DNA of 64,000 bases, from contig CAJOJE010000010.1 in assembly GCA_905234865.1 (NCBI GenBank), forward strand, positions 1 through 64,000, written 5' to 3'. This DNA comes from Candidatus Gastranaerophilales bacterium. Its GTDB lineage: Bacteria > Cyanobacteriota > Vampirovibrionia > Gastranaerophilales > Gastranaerophilaceae. Under the pieces are notes generated by a model. That model ran no database searches, had not been told where the DNA came from, and saw only the letters and a list, made by a program, of their open reading frames with translations. Positions 47,597 through 54,728 of this stretch are shown here, piece by piece. Both the position numbers and the translations under genes were made by a program. How positions within the stretch are numbered: the first letter of the stretch is position 1; every line of letters begins with the position of its first letter.

Positions 47597-48356
47597 ATTC
47601 CCCCCTTTCTTTTAATGTTAAAGTTACAAGATGAGTGTCGCTAAAAATATGACAATCGTCCTCTACAACAAATTCGCCGCTTATTTTTTTATCAAAATCA
47701 ACAAGTTTAATAACATCTCCCGCCACAATATAAGAATTAACATCCCTTATTGTTATTTTGGAAAAACCTCCTTTAACGTCGGCTTTAAACATACTTGAAA
47801 CAACATTTTTTCTGCAGTCGAGCTCAAAAGAAGATTTTGAAACAAGCGGAAATAAAACTTTTAAATTTGAATATCCGTCCGTATAAAGTTTAAAATCATC
47901 CTTGTAAAGCGCATAAAGCGCACTTGTTATAACATCAAACGCAGTAAGATTTCCGAAACTTACGATATTAATGCTTTGTTTTATTTTGTTTAAATCAACA
48001 CCCAAGTTAAAATTAAACCCTCCTAAAACTTTTGAAATTATTTCAAATAAACTGCCTTGATACCTTCCTTTTACATAAGTTTTTAAAAGAAGGGAAACAT
48101 AATCCTGTGCTTGAATTTTAATAATGTTTTGTTCTTCAATGTAAACAATTTCAATAACTTCGCCTTTAAAAACATTCATATTGTTATCGGATATTAACAC
48201 GTTTGAACCTATTTTTACTCTGTATTCGGGAATATCCGACAAAGGAGAATAAACAAATTCAAATTTTGCAATTCTTGAAGCGGAACTCAAACTGCCTTGT
48301 ATTGAAACTCCTTTTAATATTGTTTTTATTTCCGTATCATTAATGAAAATTTTCAA
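47586..48356 (-). CDS. Baseplate hub protein, XkdQ/gpD-like
   Basis: The 256 residues begin KIFINDTEIKTILKGVSIQG, continue with RIAKFEFVYSPL and NNMNVFKGEVIEIVY and IIKIQAQDYVSLLLKTYV, then FEIISKVLGGFNF. This is the fold of late-control gpD/XkdQ hub proteins at the tip of contractile tails. It overlaps the LysM gene by four bases (ATGA). It is somewhat shorter than PBSX XkdQ (about 325). Confidence 0.85.
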   Translation of the reverse strand: MKIFINDTEIKTILKGVSIQGSLSSASRIAKFEFVYSPLSDIPEYRVKIGSNVLISDNNMNVFKGEVIEIVYIEEQNIIKIQAQDYVSLLLKTYVKGRYQGSLFEIISKVLGGFNFNLGVDLNKIKQSINIVSFGNLTAFDVITSALYALYKDDFKLYTDGYSNLKVLFPLVSKSSFELDCRKNVVSSMFKADVKGGFSKITIRDVNSYIVAGDVIKLVDFDKKISGEFVVEDDCHIFSDTHLVTLTLKERGEYVL

Positions 48357-49018
48357 TTTATCGCTCCTTGAACAGAAAGTTTTACTCCGGGCATTTGTTT
48401 ATTAACGTTTGCTATATTGTTGTTTGAAGCAAGAGTTTTAAAATTCAGGGAATACTTATTTGCAAGCGAATAAACGGTATCCCCCGCTTTCATAAGTAAA
48501 ATTTTCGGTGTATATAAACCGTTTGCTCTTTTGTATAATCCAAAAGCACCCTGCGATTTACCGACAGGATTTCTATATTCCATAACTTCAAGAACATAGG
48601 GTTTAGAAGATGTACTTTCTCTTATGGTTTCAACAAATGAAACGACAAAACATTCCATGTTAATTTCTTCGTCAATAACAAGTCTTATTTTGATTTGTTC
48701 GAAAGCCCATTTTTTTAAAATTTCAACGGCCTTTTTTGAAGAATAGTTATATTGGACAAAATTCCCGTTACCGTTCCTATCGTACATAAGATTGGAATTT
48801 GTACTGAAAACACTGTCATCTTCAGGCAAAAAATGTGCAAGTTTTATCCTGAGAGGTTCTCTTTCTCCCGTAATATTAATATTTCCAAAGCCCAAAACAT
48901 TGTAAGTTTGGTAAAGTTTTTCATATTTAATATCAATACTGACGGGATTAATTGGAAGTATAATTTGTTCGCCCGAAACGGGTGAATAAAGCATAATGTT
49001 TAATCTTTTTGAAGGCAT
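48353..49018 (-). CDS. LysM-domain tail protein (XkdP-like)
   Basis: The 221 residues have an N-terminal tail-initiator part (LYSPVSGEQIILPINPVSID) with PLRIKLAHFLPED, and a C-terminal LysM domain (LMKAGDTVYSLANKYSLNFK, then LASNNNIAN) that binds peptidoglycan or tube proteins. XkdP normally lies directly after the tape measure gene. Here it directly follows the tube gene, with a hairpin in between and no tape measure. Confidence 0.88.
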   Translation of the reverse strand: MPSKRLNIMLYSPVSGEQIILPINPVSIDIKYEKLYQTYNVLGFGNINITGEREPLRIKLAHFLPEDDSVFSTNSNLMYDRNGNGNFVQYNYSSKKAVEILKKWAFEQIKIRLVIDEEINMECFVVSFVETIRESTSSKPYVLEVMEYRNPVGKSQGAFGLYKRANGLYTPKILLMKAGDTVYSLANKYSLNFKTLASNNNIANVNKQMPGVKLSVQGAIN

Positions 49019-49035
49019 TTTTTATTCCTTTTAAA

Positions 49036-49062
49036 TTCAAGGGAAGAATTTCTTCCCTTGAA
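49036..49062 (-). terminator. Strong hairpin between tube and LysM genes
   Basis: A 12-bp perfect stem (TTCAAGGGAAGA / TCTTCCCTTGAA) with a 3-base loop starts three bases after the tube stop. The minus strand after it is only moderately T-rich (AATTTAAAAGG), so it may attenuate transcription or protect the upstream mRNA, keeping baseplate output below capsid, sheath and tube output. Confidence 0.7.
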
Positions 49063-49065
49063 AAA

Positions 49066-49488
49066 TTACTCACCGATTGAATCAACAACAATAACATCGG
49101 ATGCTCTATACTGAAAAGTTTTATTTATAAGAGCACCTTTTTTCCAATTTGCAACTGGAAAACTGTCAAACGTAACTCCCGTTATTGTGTATCCTTCTTC
49201 TTTTCCGTTTGCCGCAGGGTCAGACAAATTGCACTCTATCGTAAAGCGCATATTGTTATTTTTTAAATACTTTGCACATAAATTTGAAGAAATAGAATTA
49301 ACCGCCTCAAAAGACAATTCGCCCGAATATGTTATGGAAACCGCTTGTCTGTCTACCGTAAAACCAACTATAACATCCTCGTAAGACGGGGTTACCGTTA
49401 AGGAAATATTTTTCAGTATTCCTATTTCTTCCCCCTCAAGCCAAACTCTGCCGTAGGTTCCCCTTAAAGCACTTTCTACCGTTGCCAT
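49066..49488 (-). CDS. Tail tube protein (XkdM-like, DUF2001)
   Basis: The 140 residues show LRGTYGRVWLEGEEIGILKN, ITYSGELSFEAVNSISS and TITGVTFDSFPVANWKKGAL, the pattern of the XkdM tube family. The protein would stack as hexamers inside the sheath. Start and sheath stop overlap as TAATG. Length is normal. Confidence 0.9.
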   Translation of the reverse strand: MATVESALRGTYGRVWLEGEEIGILKNISLTVTPSYEDVIVGFTVDRQAVSITYSGELSFEAVNSISSNLCAKYLKNNNMRFTIECNLSDPAANGKEEGYTITGVTFDSFPVANWKKGALINKTFQYRASDVIVVDSIGE

Positions 49489-50570
49489 TATTCACCCTCG
49501 CTTTCTAACGCTTGAAAAAGATAAAATCCTAAATCCAAATCCTCCATACAGTCAACGGGAGAACAAACTCCGTCCAAAAGAACAAGAGAGCCCGTATTAT
49601 ATCTTAGGATATCTTCTTTTGACATATCATCGGTACTTATACCTTTTGCTTCAATATAATTTTTTGTTTTTTCGTAACTTATATAAACTTCATTGTCGTT
49701 TTCTTCTTCCAAAAGTCCGTCTGAAGCAAGATTTTTTAAATATGTATTGACTGCCCCTATAAAGCGTTTTTTGTTTGCATAGTTATTTACATATTTTCCG
49801 ACGTAACTTTTTCTGAAAGTCGATATAATGTCGGATGCTATCATATCCATAATGTTAATTATTCTGATTTTTTGAAACGCTTCCGTTACACCGTCCGTTA
49901 ATGTCACCAGAGAATTGACCGCACGTCCCAATTTATAACTTCCGTCCTGATAAATTATCGTCAAACCGCCGTTCGCAACAACATCATCGGGATTTGGATT
50001 TAAAGTTAAGTCGACAATTTCATCAAGCTCATAATAAGTAAGCGATCTGTTTTGGGATAACCCTGCCAAAGCTCCCGCTATTCTTGCGGTATATTGCCCT
50101 GCGGTAAGAGTTTTTGTTTCATTGTCAACAGAAATTTGGACAGGGTTTGATATAAAATTAATTAAAAATTCGTTGTCTATATTTTGAGCGTTGGCAAAAA
50201 TTCCTATCGAATAATTGTTATTTTCTCTTTGAAGTTTCAAATAATTTTTTAATCCCGTCATATCTTCATCTTGTGCTTCAGGGTAACAAAGAAGGTAGTT
50301 GTCGTATTTATTCAATTTTTGTTCTAAATTAACAAGGGTGTCTTTTTTTAATACGGTTACTTTTTTCGGACATCCCAAAAAACATAACTGAACTAAAAGA
50401 TAATCGTCATTATTGAAATCGGTTTTATCAACTTTTGATAAAGATGTGTATGTAACTTGGTCAACGTCCGAATTTAAAATCAAAATAACATGACCTCTCA
50501 TTTGCCTTTTTATGGCAATTGCAGCCAATTCTTTAAACGTGACCGTAAAAGTCGGTTGTTGGTTAGGCAT
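49488..50570 (-). CDS. Tail sheath protein (XkdK-like)
   Basis: The 360 residues contain TYTSLSKVDKTDFNNDDYLL, VKYPEAQDED-type middle (LLCYPEAQDEDMTGLKNYL), AGQYTARIAGALAGLSQNRS, then YELDEIVDL and a C-terminal NYANKKRFIGAVNTYLKNLA. This matches contractile sheath proteins of the PBSX type. At 360 residues it is about 100 shorter than XkdK, mainly at the N-terminus and inserted domain. It overlaps the upstream gene by eight bases. Confidence 0.92.
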   Translation of the reverse strand: MPNQQPTFTVTFKELAAIAIKRQMRGHVILILNSDVDQVTYTSLSKVDKTDFNNDDYLLVQLCFLGCPKKVTVLKKDTLVNLEQKLNKYDNYLLCYPEAQDEDMTGLKNYLKLQRENNNYSIGIFANAQNIDNEFLINFISNPVQISVDNETKTLTAGQYTARIAGALAGLSQNRSLTYYELDEIVDLTLNPNPDDVVANGGLTIIYQDGSYKLGRAVNSLVTLTDGVTEAFQKIRIINIMDMIASDIISTFRKSYVGKYVNNYANKKRFIGAVNTYLKNLASDGLLEEENDNEVYISYEKTKNYIEAKGISTDDMSKEDILRYNTGSLVLLDGVCSPVDCMEDLDLGFYLFQALESEGE

Positions 50571-50997
50571 TTTTATTCTCCTTTAAAGTAATATCCAATA
50601 TTTGCATATTTTCTCCCGCATCTTCTTCATAGATGTAAAAACTAAGTTTGAACGTCATAAGAAGTTTGTCGTCTTTAATTGAAAAACGGGGAGTATCAAC
50701 GGTAATTTTCTTTCCCTCTATTTCAATAACCGGCAAGAGGGCGCTTTTCAAAAAATCAACCGAGTCAAGCAATTCAGTCGTTTTATTTGAAGGTGATTTC
50801 ATATAAACCAATTCAAAATTAAAATCGCACAGTTGCTTCATTTGAGAAAGATTAGGTTCAATCGTAAAATCTTTAATCGTTAAAATTGCATAGGGAAAGC
50901 CCGTATGTTTGATTTCTTCAAAATGAAAAATTATATTGTTGTCTTTATTGTATAAAGCATTTCTTATGGAGTTTTTTATTGTTTCCGTTATTGTCAT
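50563..50997 (-). CDS. Tail completion/terminator-like protein
   Basis: The start is taken at ATG 50997, two bases after the stop of the previous gene; the longer frame from 51030 would overlap it. The 144 residues begin MTITETIKNSIRNALYNKDN and contain FPYAILTIKDFTIEPNLSQM. The small alpha/beta pattern and position directly upstream of the sheath fit phage tail terminator or neck proteins (XkdJ position). The identity rests mainly on position. Confidence 0.6.
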   Translation of the reverse strand: MTITETIKNSIRNALYNKDNNIIFHFEEIKHTGFPYAILTIKDFTIEPNLSQMKQLCDFNFELVYMKSPSNKTTELLDSVDFLKSALLPVIEIEGKKITVDTPRFSIKDDKLLMTFKLSFYIYEEDAGENMQILDITLKENKNA

Positions 50998-50999
50998 AT

Positions 51000-51335
51000 T
51001 CAACTTTCTAAGATTTTCTTTTGAGTACATTTAATTTGAATTGTTAAATTGTATTTTTTGATTTCTCCCGCCCTCAACTTATAATTTTCGCCTCTTTGCG
51101 TTTGAACATACAAAGTATCGTTTTCTTTGATTTGAATATTTTGGTCATAATCAAGAAAAAGCGTGTAATTTGAAATAATATAGGGCGTTTTGTCGAGATA
51201 TACGACGTTTTCCAACCCTGACGACAAGTGACAGGGAATATTTTGGGCAACAATAATCGGTTCAAGATAATGAACTTCACCCGATACGCATTGATACGTT
51301 TCCCTTGTTGCCGTCAATTTATCCTTCCTCATCAT
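51000..51335 (-). CDS. Head-tail connector/closure-like protein
   Basis: The 111 residues are mostly beta-strand (YECVSGEV-like YQCVSGEVHYLEP, VVYLDKTPYIISNYTLFLDY, LYVQTQRGENYKLRAGEIKK) with a Cys-containing end. This fits head-closure proteins placed between the gp6-like connector and tail terminator (XkdH/YqbH position). GAGGAAT lies upstream; the frame overlaps the previous gene by 17 bases. No specific motif, so the call depends on gene order. Confidence 0.55.
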   Translation of the reverse strand: MMRKDKLTATRETYQCVSGEVHYLEPIIVAQNIPCHLSSGLENVVYLDKTPYIISNYTLFLDYDQNIQIKENDTLYVQTQRGENYKLRAGEIKKYNLTIQIKCTQKKILES

Positions 51336-51639
51336 GTTTTATTCCTCTTACGACTTTGAATGCTTCCAATCTGCCAAAGTAGGGCGATACGGTAGAAAAA
51401 CTTATCGACATATCGCCCTCCGATAAGGATTGAACATTATCGAGTTTAGTATCATTTGAAAGACAATCGGCAATTACCGTTGATACGGACGGTAGAATAA
51501 TTTCATCCAATTCGTCACGATTTAGGTAATTTAAAATTTCGCTTAATTTTGCTTCGATTTTTAATCGCAAAATCAAAGTATTTTCTAAGCCGGTTAAATT
51601 TATTATGTTTTCAACAAGTTTATCTTTTAACATGTTCAA
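51319..51639 (-). CDS. Head-tail connector, gp6-like (DUF3199-type)
   Basis: The 106 residues are helical (VENIINLTGLENTLILRLKI, IEAKLSEILNYLNRDELDEI) and end with SEGDMSISFSTVSPYFGRLE. Helical connectors with this 'SxGDxSxSF' end lie directly after the capsid gene in many tailed phages. It follows the capsid by 30 bases. The product would join a portal ring, yet no portal gene is present here. Confidence 0.68.
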   Translation of the reverse strand: MNMLKDKLVENIINLTGLENTLILRLKIEAKLSEILNYLNRDELDEIILPSVSTVIADCLSNDTKLDNVQSLSEGDMSISFSTVSPYFGRLEAFKVVRGIKHDEEG

Positions 51640-51669
51640 AGCCCTTCTTTCTTTGGTAAATATTAATTA

Positions 51670-52497
51670 TTAGCTGCCTGCTTGCGTTTTATGAACGTAG
51701 ATTGCACCTTTTTTGGAATTCAAAACAAACGCATCATGGATTATTCTTCCTTCTATAAGAGAGCCTGAAATGCCCGGGGGATTTTCGTGGACTTTGTATT
51801 CGCTCAATTTAACGGGAGCAACAAGAGCGCTTGTATGAGTTACGACAAAATTCACATAATCGGTAAAATAACTTGAAGGAACAACAACAACGGGAGTTCC
51901 GTCGATTTTTCCCACTTGACCGTTTATTACGATTTCTTGACCCAAATCGGAATTTTTAATAAAAGTATCATCGAGCTTCAAAAACTTATAGTATGAAGGG
52001 GTAACAAGAGCAACTCTACCTGTTAGAGGCACTTTTTCATCGGATATTGTTTCCATTGCCTCTAAAAATTGTTCATAGGCATTTGTTTTTGTGGTTGAAG
52101 AAACTTGGGTAGTTTTTGCACCTTGAACGAGTTTTGAAATTCTGTACATATCTACCGCAGGAATAACAACCTCGTCAAGTTCCCTTCTTAGCGCAGCGCC
52201 CGAAGGTTTTGAACCCGCTTGAGATATTTCATACATTTTATCAATCGTAAAAGTAAAACTTTTATCTTGAGTTAAGGTCATGGTTTGAACCGTATCAGAC
52301 AATTCATCCGGGGTTCCGTATCTTTGAGTTCCCGTTTTTGTATAATCCGTCAGTTGAGATGTAGTGATTGAATAAACTTTAACGGTGTCAACCCCGTCCC
52401 AATCAAAGTCATTGTTAATAATCGAATCCGTCAAAGAACCGATTTTAAATCTTTCATCAACTTTTGATGAATACTTTAGTGCTAAATTTTGAGTCAT
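51670..52497 (-). CDS. Major capsid protein (HK97-fold family)
   Basis: The 275 residues show the N-arm (LALKYSSKVDERFKIGSLTD), the axial part (RKTGTQRYG-type YTKTGTQRYGTPDELSDTVQ), LTQDKSFTFTIDKMYEISQA, REDEVVIPAVD-like RRELDEVVIPAVDMYRI, VALVTPSYYKFLKLDDTF and GKIDGTPVVVVPSSYF. This is the P22/N4-type subgroup of HK97-fold capsids. The scaffold gene lies directly upstream. Its presence argues against a headless tailocin. Confidence 0.88.
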   Translation of the reverse strand: MTQNLALKYSSKVDERFKIGSLTDSIINNDFDWDGVDTVKVYSITTSQLTDYTKTGTQRYGTPDELSDTVQTMTLTQDKSFTFTIDKMYEISQAGSKPSGAALRRELDEVVIPAVDMYRISKLVQGAKTTQVSSTTKTNAYEQFLEAMETISDEKVPLTGRVALVTPSYYKFLKLDDTFIKNSDLGQEIVINGQVGKIDGTPVVVVPSSYFTDYVNFVVTHTSALVAPVKLSEYKVHENPPGISGSLIEGRIIHDAFVLNSKKGAIYVHKTQAGS

Positions 52498-52517
52498 TTT
52501 TTATCCTTTCGTTTTTA

Positions 52518-53003
52518 CTACAATGTGTTCGTATCAAACCCTTCAATAAAAGGGTCATATTCTTCTTTGCCGTTTGAAACTTCCACGACGGGAGTGTTCA
52601 TGTAATTTTGCAAAAATTCTTGTTTTTGAATTTGTAAAAAGTTTTTTAAAGTTTCTATGTTCATTTTTGTCTTTGACATATCTTTAAATTCGTAAACCAA
52701 ATCCAAAACAACGGGGCTTATTCCCGCTTCATCCAAAAGAACGATTGTTTCTTCTTTTTCTTTTGCCATTTGGCACTCATCCTCTTTTTCCCGATATTTT
52801 TTCTTGATTTCTTCAAGTTCTGCTCTTGCAAGTTCAAGCTCACTCATGCCTGTCTTTTTAATTTGTTCCTCGGCTTCTTTTTTAATTTGTTCCTCTTTTA
52901 ATTCAAATTCCGCTCGAAGCTCGGCTTTTAATTTTTCCATTTCGGATTCGGAATAAGTTTTCTTTTCTTCTTCCTGAAGAACGGGTTTTTCTGCTTCTTC
53001 CAT
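52518..53003 (-). CDS. Capsid scaffold protein (GP20-like)
   Basis: The 161 residues are dominated by a charged coiled coil (SEMEKLKAELRAEFELKEEQ and onward) and a conserved C-terminal end (LLDEAGISPVVLDLVY, then KTKMNIETLKNFLQ). This matches scaffolding proteins that guide capsid assembly and are encoded just before the capsid gene. No protease domain is seen. Confidence 0.82.
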   Translation of the reverse strand: MEEAEKPVLQEEEKKTYSESEMEKLKAELRAEFELKEEQIKKEAEEQIKKTGMSELELARAELEEIKKKYREKEDECQMAKEKEETIVLLDEAGISPVVLDLVYEFKDMSKTKMNIETLKNFLQIQKQEFLQNYMNTPVVEVSNGKEEYDPFIEGFDTNTL

Positions 53004-53018
53004 TTAACTGTCCTTTCT

Positions 53019-53240
53019 TTATCCCTTTTGATAGGGTTTCTTTTGCTCCACATTTTTATTATAGTTATTGTTAAATCCGGCATTTTTTAGGGTAGTGAAA
53101 TACTTGCTACTGTTGGTTTTTAGAGAATTTAACTGAGAAATTATTATTTCGTTTTTTGTGGTATGGGATTTTTTTGAAAGATTTTCAAGCCAAAGATAGT
53201 CAAAAACAGGGATAGACACCGTAAAATTTACATATTCCAT
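53019..53240 (-). CDS. Small ribbon-helix-helix-like protein, first gene of the particle operon
   Basis: The 73 residues begin MEYVNFTVSIPVFDYLWLEN, a beta-strand followed by LSKKSHTTKNEIIISQLNSL, which fits a ribbon-helix-helix DNA-binding unit. The rest is Asn/Lys-rich. AGAGGAAAAGG precedes ATG 53240. Its place between operator-like repeats and the scaffold gene suggests an operon regulator, though an antitoxin-like or packaging role is also possible. Confidence 0.55.
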   Translation of the reverse strand: MEYVNFTVSIPVFDYLWLENLSKKSHTTKNEIIISQLNSLKTNSSKYFTTLKNAGFNNNYNKNVEQKKPYQKG

Positions 53241-53280
53241 TTCCTTTTCCTCTAATAAATTAAATTAGTTTTCGTCTATA

Positions 53281-53344
53281 TTAACCGACAATTATCCAAT
53301 CGAATATTAACCACATGTGGAATTAATAATAGACTTTCGGTTAA
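53281..53344. promoter_or_regulatory. Operator-like inverted repeats before the particle operon
   Basis: TTAACCGA (53281-53288) and TCGGTTAA (53337-53344) are perfect 8-bp inverted copies. A perfect 10-bp palindrome CCACATGTGG (53311-53320) lies near their centre. The first copy adjoins the weak -10 (TATAGA) of the minus-strand operon, so a bound repressor could block it. Confidence 0.45.
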
Positions 53345-53402
53345 AACTCTTTTTTTAAAAGAAAACTGAAAAAGCGAATATTTAACATTTTTTAATAAAT
53401 AT

Positions 53403-53431
53403 TTGCAAAATATTAAAAAAAGGAGTATATT
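53403..53431 (+). promoter_or_regulatory. Sigma-70-type promoter of the small RNA
   Basis: TTGCAA (53403-53408), a 17-base spacer and TATATT (53426-53431) face plus, away from the particle operon. No open frame follows. Confidence 0.6.
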
Positions 53432-53437
53432 ATTATT

Positions 53438-53489
53438 GTTGTTAATGCTTCGGATAGTATGCGAATGGGTAGAAATACCCTTTTTTTTT
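53438..53489 (+). ncRNA. Candidate small RNA, about 52 bases
   Basis: It starts about 7 bases after the TATATT element and ends at a terminator: GGGTA-GAAA-TACCC (53467-53480) followed by nine T. A weak TTCG/CGAA stem precedes it. No coding frame is present and the next gene on the plus strand is more than 2 kb away. It lies between the particle operon and the membrane gene, so an antisense or phage-control role is possible. Confidence 0.5.
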
Positions 53490-53518
53490 CCAAAAAATCC
53501 TAAACCTGTTTAATATAA

Positions 53519-53538
53519 ATTTTGTTGCGGAACAAAAT
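53519..53538 (-). terminator. Terminator of the membrane gene at 53589
   Basis: ATTTTGTT / AACAAAAT is an 8-bp stem with a GCGG loop; on the minus strand it continues into TTATATT. A second stem (about 53539-53570) lies closer to the gene's stop. Confidence 0.5.
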
Positions 53539-53588
53539 CCCTTCTCCTGCGCAATTAACGGGAAAAGGGCGAAAACTTATGAATATTA

Positions 53589-54053
53589 TTAAAACAAAAC
53601 AGCGTTCTTATAATTCAGCGCACTGACAACGGAGGCTGAGAATATAATCAAGAATACAAAGAACAAAAGCCCCGCAAAACCTTTCTGTACATCAGGAAAC
53701 GTCATATTTTTTGCTTTATTCAATTTTCTCGTTTCCTCAAATTCCTTATGAAAAGGTTGCTCGGGTAATTTTGTTTCAAGATATTCAAGGATTTTAGCAT
53801 ATTTAATTTTAATCATAACTTGATAAGAATCAATATTTAACCACCATAAAATAGAAACCGCAATTCCAAATGCCGCTGTCACAATCATGGGCACAATTGC
53901 CGGTGAAAGAGCGTAAAACACATAGCAAGCAGTTAGGAGCGTAAAAGCAAACACGAAATAAAATCTGTTTGTTTGAAAATGCCTGTCTATAAAGCGCTCC
54001 TTAGCCTCGTTAAACACTCTGTATTGCTCAACTATTAATGATGTATCATCCAT
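53589..54053 (-). CDS. Small membrane protein, RipA/SLATT-like (tentative)
   Basis: The 154 residues have hydrophobic segments at about 31-49, 53-72 and 126-146, with a cytoplasmic-type linker (NIDSYQVMIKIKYAKILEYL) and short charged ends. The 'SYxxxxxxKYxxxLExLExxLP' pattern is close to RipA-family octameric membrane proteins and similar SLATT-type proteins. GGAG lies before ATG 54053 and a TATACT box upstream. It sits between the particle operon and rpiB, without an obvious partner. Confidence 0.55.
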   Translation of the reverse strand: MDDTSLIVEQYRVFNEAKERFIDRHFQTNRFYFVFAFTLLTACYVFYALSPAIVPMIVTAAFGIAVSILWWLNIDSYQVMIKIKYAKILEYLETKLPEQPFHKEFEETRKLNKAKNMTFPDVQKGFAGLLFFVFLIIFSASVVSALNYKNAVLF

Positions 54054-54131
54054 TTTTATTCTCCGAATTTACATTTAAAGTATAGGTAAATTACTAAAAT
54101 TTATCAAGTTTTTAACAAACTGCTTTGTTAA

Positions 54132-54566
54132 TTACTCAATCATATCAACTCTTCTTTTGTGTCTGCCGCCTTCAAAACCTGTTTTAAGCCACATATCGAC
54201 AATATCGAGTGCCAAATGCGCACCTACGACTCTTTCGCCAAGACACAAAATATTTGCGTTGTTGTGTGCTCTTGAAACCCTTGCCGAGTATGTATTTTCC
54301 AAAGCAACGGCTCTTATTCCTCTTACCTTATTTGCAGCAAGGCACATTCCAAGCCCCGTTCCGCAAACCAAAATTCCTTTATCGCATTTGCCTTGTGCTA
54401 CTTCGTTTGCAACAGCTTTTGCCACAATCGGGTAATCACACGCTTCTTTTGTATGTATACCAAAATCAACATATTCAATTCCATGAGCTTTCAGATATTC
54501 TTTAATCGTTTCTTTAAGGTTAAAACCGCCATGGTCGGAACCGATTGCAATTTTTTGTTTTTCCAT
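54132..54566 (-). CDS. rpiB: Ribose-5-phosphate isomerase B
   Basis: RpiB interconverts ribose 5-phosphate and ribulose 5-phosphate. The 144 residues show IAIGSDHGGFNLKETIKEYL, CDYPIVAKAVANEVAQ, GILVCGTGLGMCLAANKV and ALENTYSARVSRAHNNANIL, with the catalytic CGTG cysteine. The ATG at 54566 is chosen because RpiB begins close to IAIGSDHGG; an ATG five codons earlier is possible. A promoter (TTGCAA, 17 bases, TAAGAT) lies upstream. It is a housekeeping gene between the two phage parts. Confidence 0.93.
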   Translation of the reverse strand: MEKQKIAIGSDHGGFNLKETIKEYLKAHGIEYVDFGIHTKEACDYPIVAKAVANEVAQGKCDKGILVCGTGLGMCLAANKVRGIRAVALENTYSARVSRAHNNANILCLGERVVGAHLALDIVDMWLKTGFEGGRHKRRVDMIE

Positions 54567-54679
54567 AATCTCATCTCTCATCTTCTGTAATCAACTTTTC
54601 TATCTTATCGCATATTGCATTTGTTTGCAATGCAGAAAAAATTATATATGCTTGTATATTCCGTAACATTTCTTAACAA

Positions 54680-54713
54680 AAACATCCCCAAAGCTTGTCT
54701 TTGAGGATGTTTT
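54680..54713 (-). terminator. Terminator of fba
   Basis: AAACATCC and GGATGTTT pair, with inner AAAG/CTTT closing a 5-base loop; the minus strand has one T-G wobble and then a T run. Confidence 0.8.
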
Positions 54714-54728
54714 AATATTTATTTACAA

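Larger units (their letters stand above)
53241..53588. other. Regulatory interval upstream of the particle operon, 348 bases
   Basis: No gene is seen. It contains a weak minus-strand promoter (TTCGAT, 18-base spacer, TATAGA at 53280-53275), operator-like repeats (53281-53344), a plus-strand promoter and candidate small RNA (53403-53489), and hairpins near 53519 and 53539-53570 after the membrane gene. Two longer minus-strand stems (CCCTTTTCC with GGAGAAGGG, and ATTTTGTT with AACAAAAT) lie back to back. Confidence 0.6.

Noticed and set aside
41320-53240. The sheath-tube cluster as a type VI secretion system or headless tailocin
   Set aside because: Gene order and families are PBSX-type, no T6SS-specific TssJ/L/M or ClpV is present, and capsid, scaffold and terminase genes argue for a headed particle.
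53019-53240. The RHH-like protein as an antitoxin of a toxin-antitoxin pair
   Set aside because: The adjacent gene is a capsid scaffold, not a toxin, and no other small toxin-like frame is nearby.
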